DNA of 64,000 bases from the NCBI GenBank assembly GCA_907165275.2, contig OU015674.1:3099001-3163000 (forward strand). The letters run 5' to 3'. Of this stretch, positions 9,201 to 17,656 are shown piece after piece (the first letter of the stretch is position 1; every line of letters begins with the position of its first letter). The notes beneath the pieces are model-generated. The model was not told where the DNA came from. It did not search any database and saw nothing but the letters and a program-made list of their open reading frames with translations. Position numbers and translations under genes: made by a program. Source of the stretch: Zygaena filipendulae. Lineage: Eukaryota; Arthropoda; Insecta; Lepidoptera; Zygaenidae.

Positions 9201-11729
9201 ATAGACATACAAACACGCCCAGACTAGAAAGTGAAACCTTGTGTTCATCACACAAGTCCACCCCCACCGGGAATCGAACCCGGAACGTAGCTTGATTAGC
9301 GGGTAGGCATGGTAACCTAATGCGGCAATCGGGTCGTCGATTCGTCGTCGAATTGCAATATCATTTGTACCTACTTTATTTAAAAAAAACAATCTACCTA
9401 CTTACTGACAAGACACCAAATAAAAGTAGTATCTATTTGTTGGTGATTTAAGACGAATAAAGATTTCGTCAGATGTAGGTATCTATCGATATAATAGATG
9501 CACGAACGTGCTGTTTTGTGTTTTGCGTGAGATGTCTCTGTGTGATCATATGGAGACAATTTGCTGTTTTTGGAAGTTTTCCTTTAGGTATTTGTGCTAA
9601 TGGACGATGCTTCTTGCCAAATTACATGATTCTAAGTCAACGGGACGTACCCTTTAGCTAGTGTGCTTTAGGTTTTGATCCTCTTACGCGTGTCAAAATA
9701 TTATGGCGCATATCTTTTGTACGTCAAGTTTAGGTATACGACGTGTTTCTGAGAGAAAAGGTCTTGATAGACAGACAGGCGCAGCGTGAAACGAAGTGAT
9801 CCAATAAGAGTTCCTTTATTGTTTTATAAAACCGTGGGCGTAGCTAAGGGGGGGGGGGGGGGGGACAATGCATACTCTATAGTAACTTCTTTGTCCACCC
9901 AAGAGAAATGATAAAGTATTGAAGATTTTGAACTCTCGGAAGGCGCAGTAATAAAAGAAACCATATTATCGTAAACAGGACAGTGAAGGAAGTGCATTAT
10001 TATTTATTCCTAAGCGTCATTAATTATAATAATAAAATAATTCTTTATTTCAGGCATAAAAACCCATTATATTAACAAATTAATAATTTGATGAAATCCC
10101 TAGCTACGCCAATGAACGGAACCATAAAAAACGAGGCAACTGACAACGTACGTCCGAATGTTCGGGCGAGGATCTGCGCTCGCGCAGCATGGTGTCCAGC
10201 CGGTCGTACTCGTAACGGAGTGCCAATATCTCCCGCTTCAACTGCTCGTTCTCCCGTTTCAACTTCTTGATGTCCGACTGGCCTGTGTGTAGAAGACAGA
10301 AAATATACATACCTCTAATTATTTTTTGTGCCCCTAAAAAAGAAATAATAGAATAATTTTCATCATAATATCAGCGAAATGACGTGCACAGCCGGAAATA
10401 GGCCTCCCCCATGGATCGCCACAACGCTTGCCGCAACCATGGGACGTCCCGTTAACTTTACCAAGTCTTCGGTCGGAGGACTGACCTTCGGGTGAAGTTA
10501 TTATATTTTAGGCACTAGTGAACGCTTTTACGCCTTAACTATCTCAACCGATCATCATAAATAAATTGCTTAGCTATTTAGGTACACGTCGTCAGGAGTA
10601 TACAGAGAAGGACGGAATTCCCACGGGAACTCCGAAATTAACATGAGTAAAACCATGGGAACAGCTAGTAAATACCTAAAATATAGAAATCCCCATGCGT
10701 TATACACTAGTAGTGTGAGATTAAAATAGTAGGTACCTCTTTCGACCTCCGCGTTGATGTTGATGGTGCGCAGGCGCAGCTCCTCGTTCTCGTAGAGCAT
10801 GCCCCGCGACGACTTGCGGTCCAACCTGCAGAGCAGAAACTAAGAAGTAAATATCACAAATAAAAAATATATATACCTACTAATACTAGCCCGGAGACAC
10901 TCCATACAAATGAACTGATTTATGTATACCGACCTTCCCACAAGTAAAGACGGCCAGCTGTAGGTACACGTGTTGTGCGTGTGTGCGTATTACGATACGT
11001 ACACACAGTTGACAATAGGGATGTGGACTACTTTTGAAAATCAAAACTCTAATTAGTCTGTCAGTTAGAAAATAAAAAAAACAATAGACACGTATTTTTT
11101 GCTTTTTCAAATAAATTAAAATATACAGAGATAAAGCGCATTAAAGTTTAGGGTGAGGGGGTCGTGACGTCACTAACCGCTAAAACCGCCATACATACTG
11201 TCAGAATAGTGACGTCACGCGAAATTTCAACTCAATATATCGCCGTTATTTTTTGATTACGTAAAAAAAGAAAAAATACGTGTCCAATATTTTTTAATAA
11301 GCTACAAGACTGACTAAAAAATAAAAATTGGTTAACATGCCCATTGTCAGCTGTCAGTGAATGATTGTCACATGTAGATTATGCATGTGTCAAACTTTCC
11401 TTAGAATTTCCAAGAAACTTTCGCGAAGTATGAGGAGGTATAAAATTGGTAGGAGGCGGAGAGTGTTGCTTCTTCATAATATCATTTCCATTCTTTGCTA
11501 ATACCATAGTAGATATGGATTTTATTAAACAGTTGTCAAGTATATGTACCATAGTAAATCAATGATATTAATATGTACACGTAAAGTACAAGCTCTGCAT
11601 TAGTGTGGATTTTTTTAAGTTTTACGGATTTACATAAATATACTAGGTAGGTACTCACTTGCGATTGGGTTTGACGTTGACATCTTTGCGGCGCGTGCGC
11701 AACATGCTCGCTCCTGTCATCCCGGACAT
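1..11729 (-). CDS. Multi-exon coiled-coil / Cys-cluster protein, 3' end outside the window
   Basis: Five minus-strand exons joined by eye: 11729-11659, 10825-10737, 10282-10152, 4038-3922 and 280-1. Every junction has a GT donor, an AG acceptor and matching phase (2, 1, 0, 0), and the joined frame has no stop through 229 residues. The first ATG in frame starts MSGMTGASML; the frame is open upstream of it to an acceptor at 11769-11770, so an earlier exon, at least 5' UTR, must lie above 11.77 kb. Residues 1-54 are basic. Residues 55-92 form leucine/isoleucine heptads rich in K, E and R, as in a coiled coil. C103, C106, C109 and C119, then C143, C145 and C148, form two small Cys clusters. The available protein ends in a proline run (222-229). 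I do not recognise the family and infer no function. It is probably an intracellular scaffold-like protein, since no signal peptide or membrane segment is seen. The introns carry many transposons and the nested F-box gene. Confidence 0.75.
1335..1692 (+). mobile_element. Chimeric Lep1-type Helitron
   Basis: The left part is the ordinary Lep1 left end (TCCTTACTATAAATG, then GCCTCAACCGATCATCATGA). From about 1462 the sequence switches to a second family (TATAAAATCCTTTGTC.. GAATGACTGATGGAT). It ends in the common hairpin CGCGGGTGAAACCGCGCG and CAGCTAGT. Two Helitron families are joined, either by template switching or by insertion of one into the other. Confidence 0.75.
1801..2102 (+). mobile_element. 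MITE family 1 (CRE-palindrome MITE), copy A
   Basis: The element has imperfect terminal inverted repeats, left AATGGGCATGTTGACTAATT and right ending AGTCAACATCCCTATT, with similarity reaching about 75 bp inward. The core carries two TGACGTCA palindromes (near 1929 and 1972) about 40 bp apart. No reading frame of substance is present. Confidence 0.8.
2401..3190. mobile_element. 790-bp element with ~205-bp terminal inverted repeats
   Basis: The left arm (2401 to about 2605, starting GCCCGAGATC) is mirrored by the right arm (about 2965-3190, ending GATCTCGGGC). Both arms share TGTACCCAC, GGTGATCAAACACTAATTTG, ACTTAGTATTCAA and CTACATAGTAGTGTAC in inverted order. The flanks are TA on the left and TATA on the right, compatible with a TA duplication. 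The 360-bp centre has no coding frame. The superfamily is unknown. Confidence 0.8.
3286..3485 (-). mobile_element. Lep1-type Helitron
   Basis: Read on the minus strand it is a full-length copy: an AT-rich left end near 3485, the hairpin region CCGCGGGAAC..CCGCGGGTGAAACGGCGGG, and a CTAGT terminus at 3286-3290. Confidence 0.8.
3486..3921. other. Intronic sequence
   Basis: No gene or clear repeat is recognised. There is a pyrimidine-rich tract near 3545-3610. Confidence 0.4.
3922..4038 (-). CDS. Minus gene exon D (CxxCxxC cluster)
   Basis: This is a 117-base GC-rich exon of 39 codons, phase 0 at both ends, with acceptor TTTGGCAG and donor GTGATT. It encodes DSASVCSACPECASADGSAR and then VCFNDLSVVPEEGELDSTK. 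The composition (GC-rich, strong third-position bias) contrasts sharply with the AT-rich flanks. A CxxCxxC pattern plus a fourth Cys could bind a metal, which is inference. Confidence 0.72.
4039..4773. other. Intronic sequence
   Basis: AT-rich, with a CA/A run at 4105-4130 and a cluster of TTGTCACTTGTC repeats near 4393-4422. Nothing coding is recognised. Confidence 0.4.
4774..4871 (+). promoter_or_regulatory. Candidate TATA promoter with a tiny first exon
   Basis: GGTATAAAAGGCGG (about 4779) is a consensus TATA box. About 30 bp downstream lies ATCACTGTGGCATTCTCAGC, a plausible initiator region, followed by a leader and ATGAACAAGATTG then GTAAAT (4861 onward). A first exon coding only about four residues before an intron is common for insect cuticle-protein and other secreted-protein genes. 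No matching signal-peptide exon was found downstream, so it may be a broken gene. Confidence 0.35.
4905..5245 (+). repeat. Diverged duplicate segment, copy 1 (matches 53737-54065)
   Basis: A stretch of about 330 bp aligns colinearly with 53737-54065. Shared landmarks are GCCAGTTTCAA, GGTTTGAAA, CTATAG.TTGCAA, CTCGGAGCTCT.GGAGGA, AAATTATTGTCC.ATACAGCAT and AAAATAAATGAC. It lies just after the candidate promoter. The middle 40 codons stay open in both copies, but no protein family is recognised. It could be a dispersed repeat or an exon relic. Confidence 0.55.
5246..5613. other. 5' flank of the F-box gene
   Basis: AT-rich sequence with no recognisable TATA box close to the F-box start codon. 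Minus-strand open frames across 5073-5441 have no homology I recognise and are treated as chance. Confidence 0.4.
5614..7332 (+). CDS. Intronless F-box / leucine-rich-repeat-like protein
   Basis: A single open frame of 572 codons starts at the first ATG (context TATAATGG) and ends TAA. Residues 3-45 (IFRLPAEIFAIIFNYLDT and following) match the F-box pattern: a Leu-Pro pair, then an amphipathic helix ending in YLD. Irregular leucine-rich segments follow, for example IRELDLSGVQNL (70-81), LTALDITFTQ (97-106), LKKLGI (120-125) and LKNLRLIVDHLD (448-459). Known F-box/LRR proteins bind Skp1 through the F-box and present substrates to an SCF ubiquitin ligase, probably in cytoplasm or nucleus; that role is inferred here. 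Residues 322-347 hold C-FF-C and then C-ID-CC, a zinc-ribbon-like insertion unusual in this family. The gene has no intron and lies inside an intron of the opposite-strand gene, which suggests retroposition. AATAAA-type signals lie about 210 and 410 bp past the stop. Confidence 0.85.
   Translation: MDNIFRLPAEIFAIIFNYLDTQSKINIYSCEEFRNFFTLRHLRTLVLSRSRFAAATTLSHDLFIDNGQYIRELDLSGVQNLTVDVLKQHIGQWTELTALDITFTQIYLSDIVDIRLPRNLKKLGINFFNSSNIKPDIWETCQYKFRENVIEKIHFVVFEFVNPNDPLIFLSNVPRTKDLKITVVCLMKAEENTIHYVRRTVANFIHFEKLDYEFRDCQLISIYGRGLASIYYRCIEYIMIIHSNSSGCNYIIILISPIFTNVFTEESINQNVIVSSYPNLNNIGINELSGNSLFKCWNKATTDFNDQFFEDVRTELSELFPCFFCLHNDSKIKLVDTDTEWYCIDCCEGFETQLDSLPKKLTLMKCITDTATQCDMAISLSPDMGTLRNLTFLTITNIRVQNHFFAVLFTQCRELVTLDIYQVRNLELHICNMWSQSLADHIHIARSLKNLRLIVDHLDYGILFGALHRCVTLENVYIRETERKMYMDDVINVGQIKELIVNCKNLYSLFLGGFFFNVRLSSVTQYLKEFAQSLNKDHLRIDVRSRTYLYNPFSDVFQPIYSPFRLINKDHD
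7333..8123. other. 3' flank of the F-box gene
   Basis: AT-rich. AATAAA-like signals are near 7540 and 7740 and probably serve the F-box transcript. A short open frame at 7853-8038 has low-complexity Lys/Ser composition and is not called. Confidence 0.45.
8124..8473. mobile_element. MITE family 2, full copy
   Basis: The ends are inverted: TACAACGTGTCAATGTATTA on the left and TTTATTAACACGTTGTA on the right. Both sides are flanked by TA, so the target duplication is probably TA. The internal stretch TCGTAGATAGGTCACCTCCA recurs in copies at 37.7 and 48.4 kb. There is no reading frame. Confidence 0.82.
8600..8760 (+). repeat. Possible tRNA-headed SINE relic
   Basis: A perfect RNA polymerase III B box, GGTTCGATTCC, lies at 8664-8674 and is followed by AT-rich sequence. 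No good A box was found upstream, so this is only a remnant or chance. Confidence 0.35.
9160..9350 (-). repeat. tRNA-derived SINE
   Basis: On the minus strand the perfect B box GGTTCGATTCC (9280-9270) sits inside a T-arm-like palindrome CCGGGTTCGATTCCCGG. It is followed by GTGGGGGTGGACTTGTGTG, a tail I associate with lepidopteran SINEs. The A box is degenerate. Confidence 0.6.
9395..9831. other. Intronic sequence with a short repeat tail
   Basis: No gene is seen. Around 9770-9815 the motif GACAGACAGGC..GTGATCCAATAAGAGTTCC resembles the 3' tail of a dispersed retroelement. Confidence 0.4.
9832..10117. mobile_element. TIR element with GGCGTAGCTA ends and a 17-base G run
   Basis: The left end GTGGGCGTAGCTAAGGG and right end CCCTAGCTACGCCAATG are inverted copies of each other. 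A pure G homopolymer (9848-9864) directly follows the left end. The interior is AT-rich without a frame. It ends 35 bp from exon C of the minus gene. Confidence 0.6.
10152..10282 (-). CDS. Minus gene exon C (coiled coil)
   Basis: The acceptor is ACACACAG and the donor is GTACGT. The exon encodes GQSDIKKLKRENEQLKREI and continues to SSPEHSD, with leucine or isoleucine at heptad spacing and dense K/E/R, so a coiled coil is the natural reading. It ends in phase 0. A TIR element (9832-10117) sits just downstream in the intron. Confidence 0.8.
10383..10490 (-). repeat. LINE 3' fragment (tentative)
   Basis: CCGGAAATAGGCCTCCCCCATG with GATCGCCACAACG resembles the reverse complement of the last coding segment of a non-LTR retrotransposon of the Dong/RTE kind. 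Only about 100 bp remain. Confidence 0.4.
10518..10669 (+). mobile_element. Lep1-type Helitron, internally diverged
   Basis: It contains the Lep1 motifs CGCCTTAACTATCTCAACCG, CGTCGTCAGG and CCCACGGGAACTCCGAAATT and ends AACAGCTAGT. It lies in the intron between exons B and C. Confidence 0.75.
10737..10825 (-). CDS. Minus gene exon B
   Basis: The acceptor CTCTGCAG and donor GTACCT flank 89 bases that complete a Lys codon and encode LDRKSSRGMLYENEELRLR and the following residues to AEVER. One base is left over. It is charged and leads directly into the coiled coil of the next exon. Confidence 0.78.
11014..11345 (-). mobile_element. MITE family 1 (CRE-palindrome MITE), copy B
   Basis: This is an inverted copy of the 1801-2102 element. 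It starts AATAGGGATGTGGACTA and ends TTAACATGCCCATT, with two TGACGTCA sites (near 11165 and 11210). It is longer than copy A because the segment AAAGCGCATTAAAGTTTAGG is kept. Confidence 0.82.
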
Positions 11730-11768
11730 CCTGCCGCCCGCACCCGCGCGCCATGCGCGCACTACTGC
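11659..11768 (-). CDS. Minus gene exon A (candidate start codon exon)
   Basis: The acceptor is CTTATTTCCAG and the donor is GTGAGT after AATCGCAA. The candidate ATG occupies 11729-11727, and the 23 codons after it read MSGMTGASMLRTRRK onward, followed by two leftover bases. The 39 bases before the ATG are open in frame and GC-rich, so they are either 5' UTR or coding from an earlier exon. Confidence 0.7.
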
Positions 11769-12239
11769 CTGGAAATAAGTATTACAATTGTTTTTTGGTT
11801 GCAACTATTACCTATTATCTATTTCTATACTTTTATACTAGAAAAAGTAGTTAGGTACATAACTATTTGATTTTTTGTATGTTTCTTTGTTTATAAAGGT
11901 TACACATGTGTTTATTATTTACCAATTTTAAAATGTCTTTCACTTTTAGAAAACTATGATTAACTAACTATTCCTGAGTGACATAGGGTAAGTGCTTTAT
12001 ATCCCCGGATATCTCACGGAAAGTATGAAGTTAATGCAAGTGCAACTGTGGGGAGCGACTAATATGTAAAAACTTAAGGTCACTTCACTAACTAATTACT
12101 AAACCTCGTAAACTAATTAAACTAATATATGAAGCTGTTTGGCAGGCAGATAGTTTGTAGGTAGGTAATTAGACGTCAGTTTAGAAAGGATTTCACCAAG
12201 TTCCCGCAGGAACTTCCAAACAGCTATTTTTTTAATATC
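11769..12239. other. Upstream of exon A
   Basis: No coding exon is recognised. A worn Helitron 3' end lies near 12003-12062. A 5' exon of the minus gene must lie here or farther up. Confidence 0.4.
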
Positions 12240-12443
12240 ACTAGCTGTCCCGAGCGGTTTCACCCGCGATAATTTCAGAGTTACAAACTTTGCCCCCCTT
12301 TTTCACCCCCGTAGGGGTAGAATTTTCAATAATCCTTTCTTATCGGGTGCCTACGTCATTCAAAGAACTCACTCTCCAAGTTTCAGGTCTGTGCTGTGCG
12401 TTGAATCGTCAGTCAGTCGACAAGCATTTTATATACATAGATT
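12240..12443 (-). mobile_element. Second-family Helitron (hairpin shared with Lep1)
   Basis: On the minus strand the 5' part (ATATAAAATGCTTG..GACTGACTGACGATTC) differs from Lep1, but the element ends in GCGGGTGAAACCGCTCGGG and CAGCTAGT. Sisters lie at 15353-15567, 58034-58264 and within 1335-1692. Confidence 0.72.
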
Positions 12444-12839
12444 AGTAGACTAAATATAAAGTAGGTACAATGTACATACTTCACAGATTTCAATTGTGGT
12501 GTCTTTATAATAAAATGCATAGAATCTATCAAAAGTTTATGTGGATGCCGATCGCAGGTACGTCAGAGATTATCCGAACGGATCTTGATATAATAAAATA
12601 GCTGTTCTTGTGATAACATAAATAGCTGTGTAATATAAAAGAAACATTTGTACTACTAGGTGCCTAATGCGCACAAATAAAAAGTTAACATCTCACGTTG
12701 CTGTGCCCATCACTTCCGTTGTCCGTCAAAGATAAAAATTGATCGAAATTCAAAACTCGTTTCAAAGAAGGACGTATTCGAATTTCGAAACTTACGACTG
12801 ACTATAAACCGCCAGTATAGAAGTTTTGTGATTAACTCG

Positions 12840-13010
12840 TTAATACGTTAGCTAACTAACGCCAGCCATCGCGGTACGCCTGACGACTCCAACTGAGCAC
12901 ACTTCGAATGATACTCGAGTGATGGAAAGTGAAGTGTTCGCGCCAGGCGCACGCGTATTGCACCCGGTGTTGTGTTTTCTGCTTACTTCGCGAAATTATT
13001 TACGCTTTTA
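12840..13010 (-). promoter_or_regulatory. Candidate promoter or 5' exon of the minus gene
   Basis: A CpG-richer island stands out of AT-rich sequence. On the minus strand it contains GTGCTCAGTTGGAGTCGTC, an arthropod-like initiator (TCAGTT). No splice donor is certain. The location about 1.2 kb upstream of exon A suits a first exon, but this is inference. Confidence 0.25.
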
Positions 13011-13076
13011 AGGCGCGGCCTTCCTTTGCCATAAAAAAGGTTTAAAAAATATTTCATTAAGTATTTTTTTTATGTA

Positions 13077-13304
13077 CAATGGGCCACATAGACAAGTATA
13101 CCGCCTTGCAATATTTTTACGGTTTGTAAAACGTCTTTATGACGTTATAAGTTGTCGTTTTTCAGCTCCAATATTCGTTTTTAGCTTGTATTAGAATTTG
13201 GAGCTTGCAGCTGCAAAAACAGCAACTTACAACGTCATACTGACGTTTTACAAACAGTATCTATAAATTTCACAAGGTGGTATACTTGTCTATGTGGCCC
13301 ACTG
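13077..13304. mobile_element. Mariner-like hairpin MITE
   Basis: The ends CAATGGGCCACATAGACAAG and CTTGTCTATGTGGCCCACTG are near-perfect inverted copies, flanked by TA on both sides. The inner arms (TTTGTAAAACGTC / GACGTTTTACAAAC) continue the fold, so the whole 228 bp can form a hairpin. Confidence 0.82.
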
Positions 13305-13362
13305 TACTTACCTAATTATTATTTAATATTTCATAAAAAAAACAATCAAACTTTGCAGCAAA

Positions 13363-13720
13363 AGTTAGCTGTCGGAGTTCCAGTGGGAACTCCGGAATAA
13401 AAGTACCCTATATTCTCTTATGTAAATCCTGATAAGGTGTGTGAAAAATTTCATGATACCTGGGCCCTTATTCACTATGACCAACAACATGTCTTGCCCA
13501 TAACGCAAACTTTCTAAAATGCCAAAACATTAAAAATAATTATTCTGTATGCCAGAAGAAACGTTGTAAATGTATTCTTTTGGAGTGAAACTTCTTTGAT
13601 TACGAGGGAAAGACAATTTTTGTTGCGCTTTATCTTAACACGCCGCGTATTATGGTCGTAGTGAATAAGGGCCCTGATCGGTTGAGTAGTTAAGGCGTGA
13701 ACGGGCTGAAAAAAGCGGCA
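13363..13720 (-). mobile_element. Lep1-type Helitron split by a MITE
   Basis: The Helitron 3' part (13370-13461: GGAGTTCCAGTGGGAACTCC to TTTCATGAT) and its continuation (13675-13702: TGATCGGTTGAGTAGTTAAG) are separated by the 213-bp MITE 13462-13674. Confidence 0.75.
13462..13674. mobile_element. MITE with GGGCCCTTATTCACTA ends, nested in a Helitron
   Basis: The inverted ends GGGCCCTTATTCACTATGAC and GTCGTAGTGAATAAGGGCCC differ at one position. The ends resemble PIF/Harbinger termini, but the target duplication is not clear, so the class is tentative. Confidence 0.8.
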
Positions 13721-14159
13721 GTTTTCAATATTTTTTTTAAAGGTACATTAGGTATTTAGAAATGCTGATGCAGAAACATTTTTAACACGTTTTTTTATAC
13801 TTATATAGGTACCTAACTACGTCGAAAACATTCACTATCTTTTTAGGAAGTTACAGAGGTAAAACAAGCGTCATCCGCTGTAAAAAAAACCTAACTTCCA
13901 AGATTATTTAATTTTAAAATATCGATATTTGAAGCAGAAATTGAATACAAATTTCGATACAAATTCTGAAGAAAAAAAAAACTGTTGAAAACAGCCAAAA
14001 GCGTAAGTGACTATTTTTCGCAAATATATTGAAACTTTTCCATATCAAGTTTAAACGAAAGTGATACGCGTCTTAATATACTTACGTAGAGTAGTTAACG
14101 TGAATTTATGATAATTATGAGTTTGTAGCTTGTGAGAATAATAACAGATTCAACAACAA

Positions 14160-14415
14160 CTCTCCAAGTGCGAGTCGGATTCGCGCACGAAGGGTTTCGT
14201 ACCATTATTTATAAAAACGGCAAAAGAAATCACGTTTCTTGTACATTGGGAGTTTTTGTATTTGTTATAACGGCAACAGAAATACATCATCTGTGAAAAT
14301 TTCAACTGTCTATCATGGTTCATGAAATACAGCCTGGTGACAGACGCACAGACAGACAGACGAACGGCGGAGTCTTAGTAATAGGGTTCCGTTTTACCCT
14401 TTGAGAACGAAACCT
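14160..14415 (+). repeat. Retroelement-tail repeat
   Basis: The run GTGCGAGTCGGATTCGCGCA, then CAGACAGACAGACGAACGGC, then AATAGGGTTCCGTTTTACCC is the pattern of a dispersed insect repeat, probably the 3' part of a non-LTR element or SINE. No coding frame is present. Confidence 0.55.
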
Positions 14416-15015
14416 TAAAAGATAACACGCACTTCACCCTTCTTTACTAAATCCTTTGTGAATCGTGGTTGACTTGATTTTTTTATCTCTACTTTTTTGA
14501 TAGAAATTAATAGGGCAAATTGTGTTCGTGATTTTGTACTTTAGGTATTAAGACCATGGTCTGTGTATTAAAAATTAAACCGGTTGTCCCATAAGTTTTG
14601 TTCTAGTACCTAGTTATTAATTTTATTATCAAGAAAAAATTCAAATACTTCTTAAATATTTTCTAAGACCAATTACTTCTTATTATAAACTACAATAATA
14701 TCGAAACGTCCATTGAAACAACCTCATACTGATAAACCTACTTCTTCTTACAGTGAACATTTTGATTTAAGCTTACAATAAGACTGTTTTAATAGAGATA
14801 CTGTATATAAAAAATATTTTCGCATAAGTTGTCTGTTCGCTGTAGGAGCTGAACCCACAACTTTTAGCTTACAAGACAAAACTTACGATATAAGATATGA
14901 AGACGTTAGATGATTCTGTTAACACTTGAGATATCGGTTATGAACTTGTGATACAAGACGTAGGATTAAAGATAAAACAAGCTGATTTACGATGACTCCA
15001 ACTTTTTATAGTGCT

Positions 15016-15182
15016 ACTAGCTGCTCCCCACGGTTTTACCTGAAATTCGAAATTCCTGTGGCGATAAAAAGTAGGTACCCATATGTCTTTTTCTGTACCT
15101 TTGATAGCGTGAATGCAAAATTTCACGATGATCAGTTATGTAGTTAAGGCATGAAAATACAACAGGCAGACAGACAGATTTA
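15016..15182 (-). mobile_element. Lep1-type Helitron, left end truncated
   Basis: It begins ACTAGCTGCTCCCC and proceeds through CATGAATGC-type Lep1 motifs to CAGACAGACAG, where the AT-rich end is missing. Confidence 0.72.
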
Positions 15183-15352
15183 AGCTTATAATAAGACTGT
15201 TTTAATAGAAATAGTGATAGGGGGCTGAATGCATTTACCTAATATTGGTAGGTATGGATTACGTATAGGTAAAATGTGGTCTGTCCACAATGAGGCAGCT
15301 AAAGACAATTGAACTCCACTTTTGGAATGAGCTTTTGCCTTTTTGTATACAG

Positions 15353-15567
15353 ACTAGCTATCCCGCGCGGTTTCCCCCGCGATAATTTCGAAGTTCCCGC
15401 GGAATTGTTCCATACAAACTTTTCAATCCCTTTTCATCACCTTATGGGTTGAATTTTCAAAAATCCTTTCTTATCGGATATGTTCAGGTCTCAACAATCA
15501 GCGGTTTAGGCTGTGCGTTGATCCATCAGTCATTCAAGACAAAGGATTTTATATATATAGATAGATA
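15353..15567 (-). mobile_element. Second-family Helitron
   Basis: It has the terminus ACTAGCTATCCCGCGCGG, body motifs GGCTGTGCGTTGATCCATCA and AAAGGATTTTATATATATAG, and full length. It is of the same family as 12240-12443. Confidence 0.78.
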
Positions 15568-17014
15568 GCAGTCAAGGTTAACTGGAAGAGATTTCTTTGT
15601 TAGGTAAATGCGTGTGAGGTCGCACGCTTTATTTATCTCCAAAGGATTTACAGGTACTTAGATATCAAGTAACAATAAGTAAACCTTTGTGTATTGCTGT
15701 GTAGGTACACAGTATTGAAATTATTATTAAAAAACTATGTTCTTTTAATTACTACTGTTAGATTTTTTTTTAAGATGAATAAATGAAATTGCCCTGTCAA
15801 CATTGACAGTAAAACTGACACACGTAGTCTTTATATAATTATAGTCTTTTGGAGTATAAATAAACAAAAAGAATATAACCACTACGTAGTATAAAGGAAA
15901 AATCTCAGCATCAAGATATTGGCAAAATTAAATGCGATAAATCGCTATTAATTCTATAATTGAAGAGGAAGAAGAAGAAATTCAACTGACGCAATTTGTA
16001 ATAATATACAAATAGGTAGGTATGTACAATGTACATACTAAAAGTGGAGATTACAATATAAAAGATAAGTGAGTTTAATAAATTCGTAAAGTGCTTAATA
16101 ATCTTGTACTTCTGCACAAAGAGATGTGAGTCGTTTGCGACGAGTTGTTGCTCTAATCGCTGGAGCTGCGGCCTACGATCCCACAACTGTGCCACTCGAC
16201 CAAAACGATGCCTCCCAAACCAAAATTACCACTTAAAACATTGTTCATTACGTTTCTAACACCAAAATATAATACTGAACTCAAACGTAACAAGCAATGT
16301 AAACAAAATAAAACAAATTGCGCGTGAAAGTATTGATGACATAGTGAGATAAACTAGCGGATTAGTTGGCGAGGCGGAAAGGGGAGCGGGACGACGAGCG
16401 AATAGGATAGAGCGAGCAGCGAGAGCGGGAGCGAGGCAGCGGATAAAACGGCTTTGAGAGTCGATGGAATAGGGATGGACTGAACAGCACTCGCAAGTCG
16501 CAGTAGCTAATATTATGCATCGCTTTCTAAAATAGCTTATCGTTTTTGTGATACTTCGGTCAGTTGATCGAAGTGGCGCGGGCGATACGTTTTTCTGTAC
16601 CTGCTACTTTTAGGTAGTGGAGGAGTTGTTTTATTTAATGTTAGCTGAATATGCATTCAATTAACATAGTGCATAGTTATATGCATAATAACTATGGACT
16701 TATGTTATAAAATATGGTAATTTATGTATAACATATTAATATAAGGTAAGGTATAGGTAATATAAGGTAAATCACAAAATTTTAACAAAAAATTAAAAGC
16801 AACTTCCAAAATCACAAAACTAAAAAGCTAAAAATAACAAAATACCGATTTGACCCGAAAAAGACAAAAATTCAATATAATATTATTATTTGTTTGTGCT
16901 ACTACTGATTGGTTTGAATAATGATGGTGATAACACTGCTAGTCGTTATTTGGTTTCCTTCGTTGGCTCGTTGCATTACGCCATTAGTCAATTAGTCAAT
17001 TGGGTATTTTCCGG
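15568..17014. other. Divergent intergenic interval
   Basis: A GC-rich, G/A-biased patch at 16370-16450 (repeats of GCGAG) stands out and could be a promoter region for either neighbour. A minus-strand open frame starting at 16195 (MAQLWDRRPQLQRLEQQL) has coding-like composition, but its head resembles a tRNA/SINE start. It is not called. Confidence 0.35.
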
Positions 17015-17330
17015 GGTATGAAAATCGAAATTATAATTAGTCTGTCAGAATATAAAAAAATAATAGATATGCATATACCTTTTGTTTTTTTACATTAATG
17101 AATATAAACATAGATAAAGCGCATTAAAGTTTAGGGTGGGGGACTCGTGACGTCAATATTGAGTATAAGCCCCGTACCTTCAAACTGCACCGGGTTGTGA
17201 CGTCACGCGAAATTTCAACACAATGTAGGTATATCGCCGTTATTTTTTGATTACGAAAAAAAAGAAAAAAATAAGTGTCCATTTTTTTTTTTATTATTAA
17301 TCTACACGGCGGACTTAAAAATTATTAACC
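17015..17330 (-). mobile_element. MITE family 1 (CRE-palindrome MITE), degenerate copy C
   Basis: It keeps AAAGCGCATTAAAGTTTAGG, GTGACGTCA, TTGTGACGTCACGCGAAATT and ATCGCCGTTATTTTTTGATT, with eroded termini. It sits about 330 bp upstream of the MADF-BESS start codon. Confidence 0.72.
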
Positions 17331-17519
17331 AAGTAGCCAATTGCGCTGTTGGTATTTTGATAAAGATTGATAAAGTATATCCAATGCTAAATAACAACAC
17401 GAGGTACCTGTAGAGTGCATGGTTTTACACCTCATAAAAGTTAAAAAGTAGCATGTTATTAAGTTACAATTCTTGTAAAGTACTGTTATCTAAATATAGC
17501 AGTTGATCACATCCATTAC

Positions 17520-17656
17520 ACGTTACTGGCGTAGTACCGCTTGGAGCACAAGAGGGGCGCGGGCGGGCGTCGCTCGCTGCCAGTCCCGCGGCGCTACTCG
17601 CTCGCTTTGCACGCCGCTACCGCTGTCGCGTCCGCTCGGCAAGCGTCGCAGCGACA
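17520..17656 (+). promoter_or_regulatory. CpG-rich 5' leader or promoter of the MADF-BESS gene
   Basis: A sharp GC- and CpG-rich block (CGCGGGCGGGCGTCGCTCGC, TCGCTCGCTTTGCACG) immediately precedes the start codon in otherwise AT-rich DNA. It is probably a 5' UTR and core promoter. No TATA box was found. Confidence 0.45.

Noticed and set aside
15911..16195. Minus-strand frame MAQLWDRRPQLQRLEQQL and onward as an upstream exon of the minus gene
   Set aside because: No good donor was found after the coding-like part, and the start (GGTCGAGTGG on the minus strand) looks like a tRNA/SINE head.
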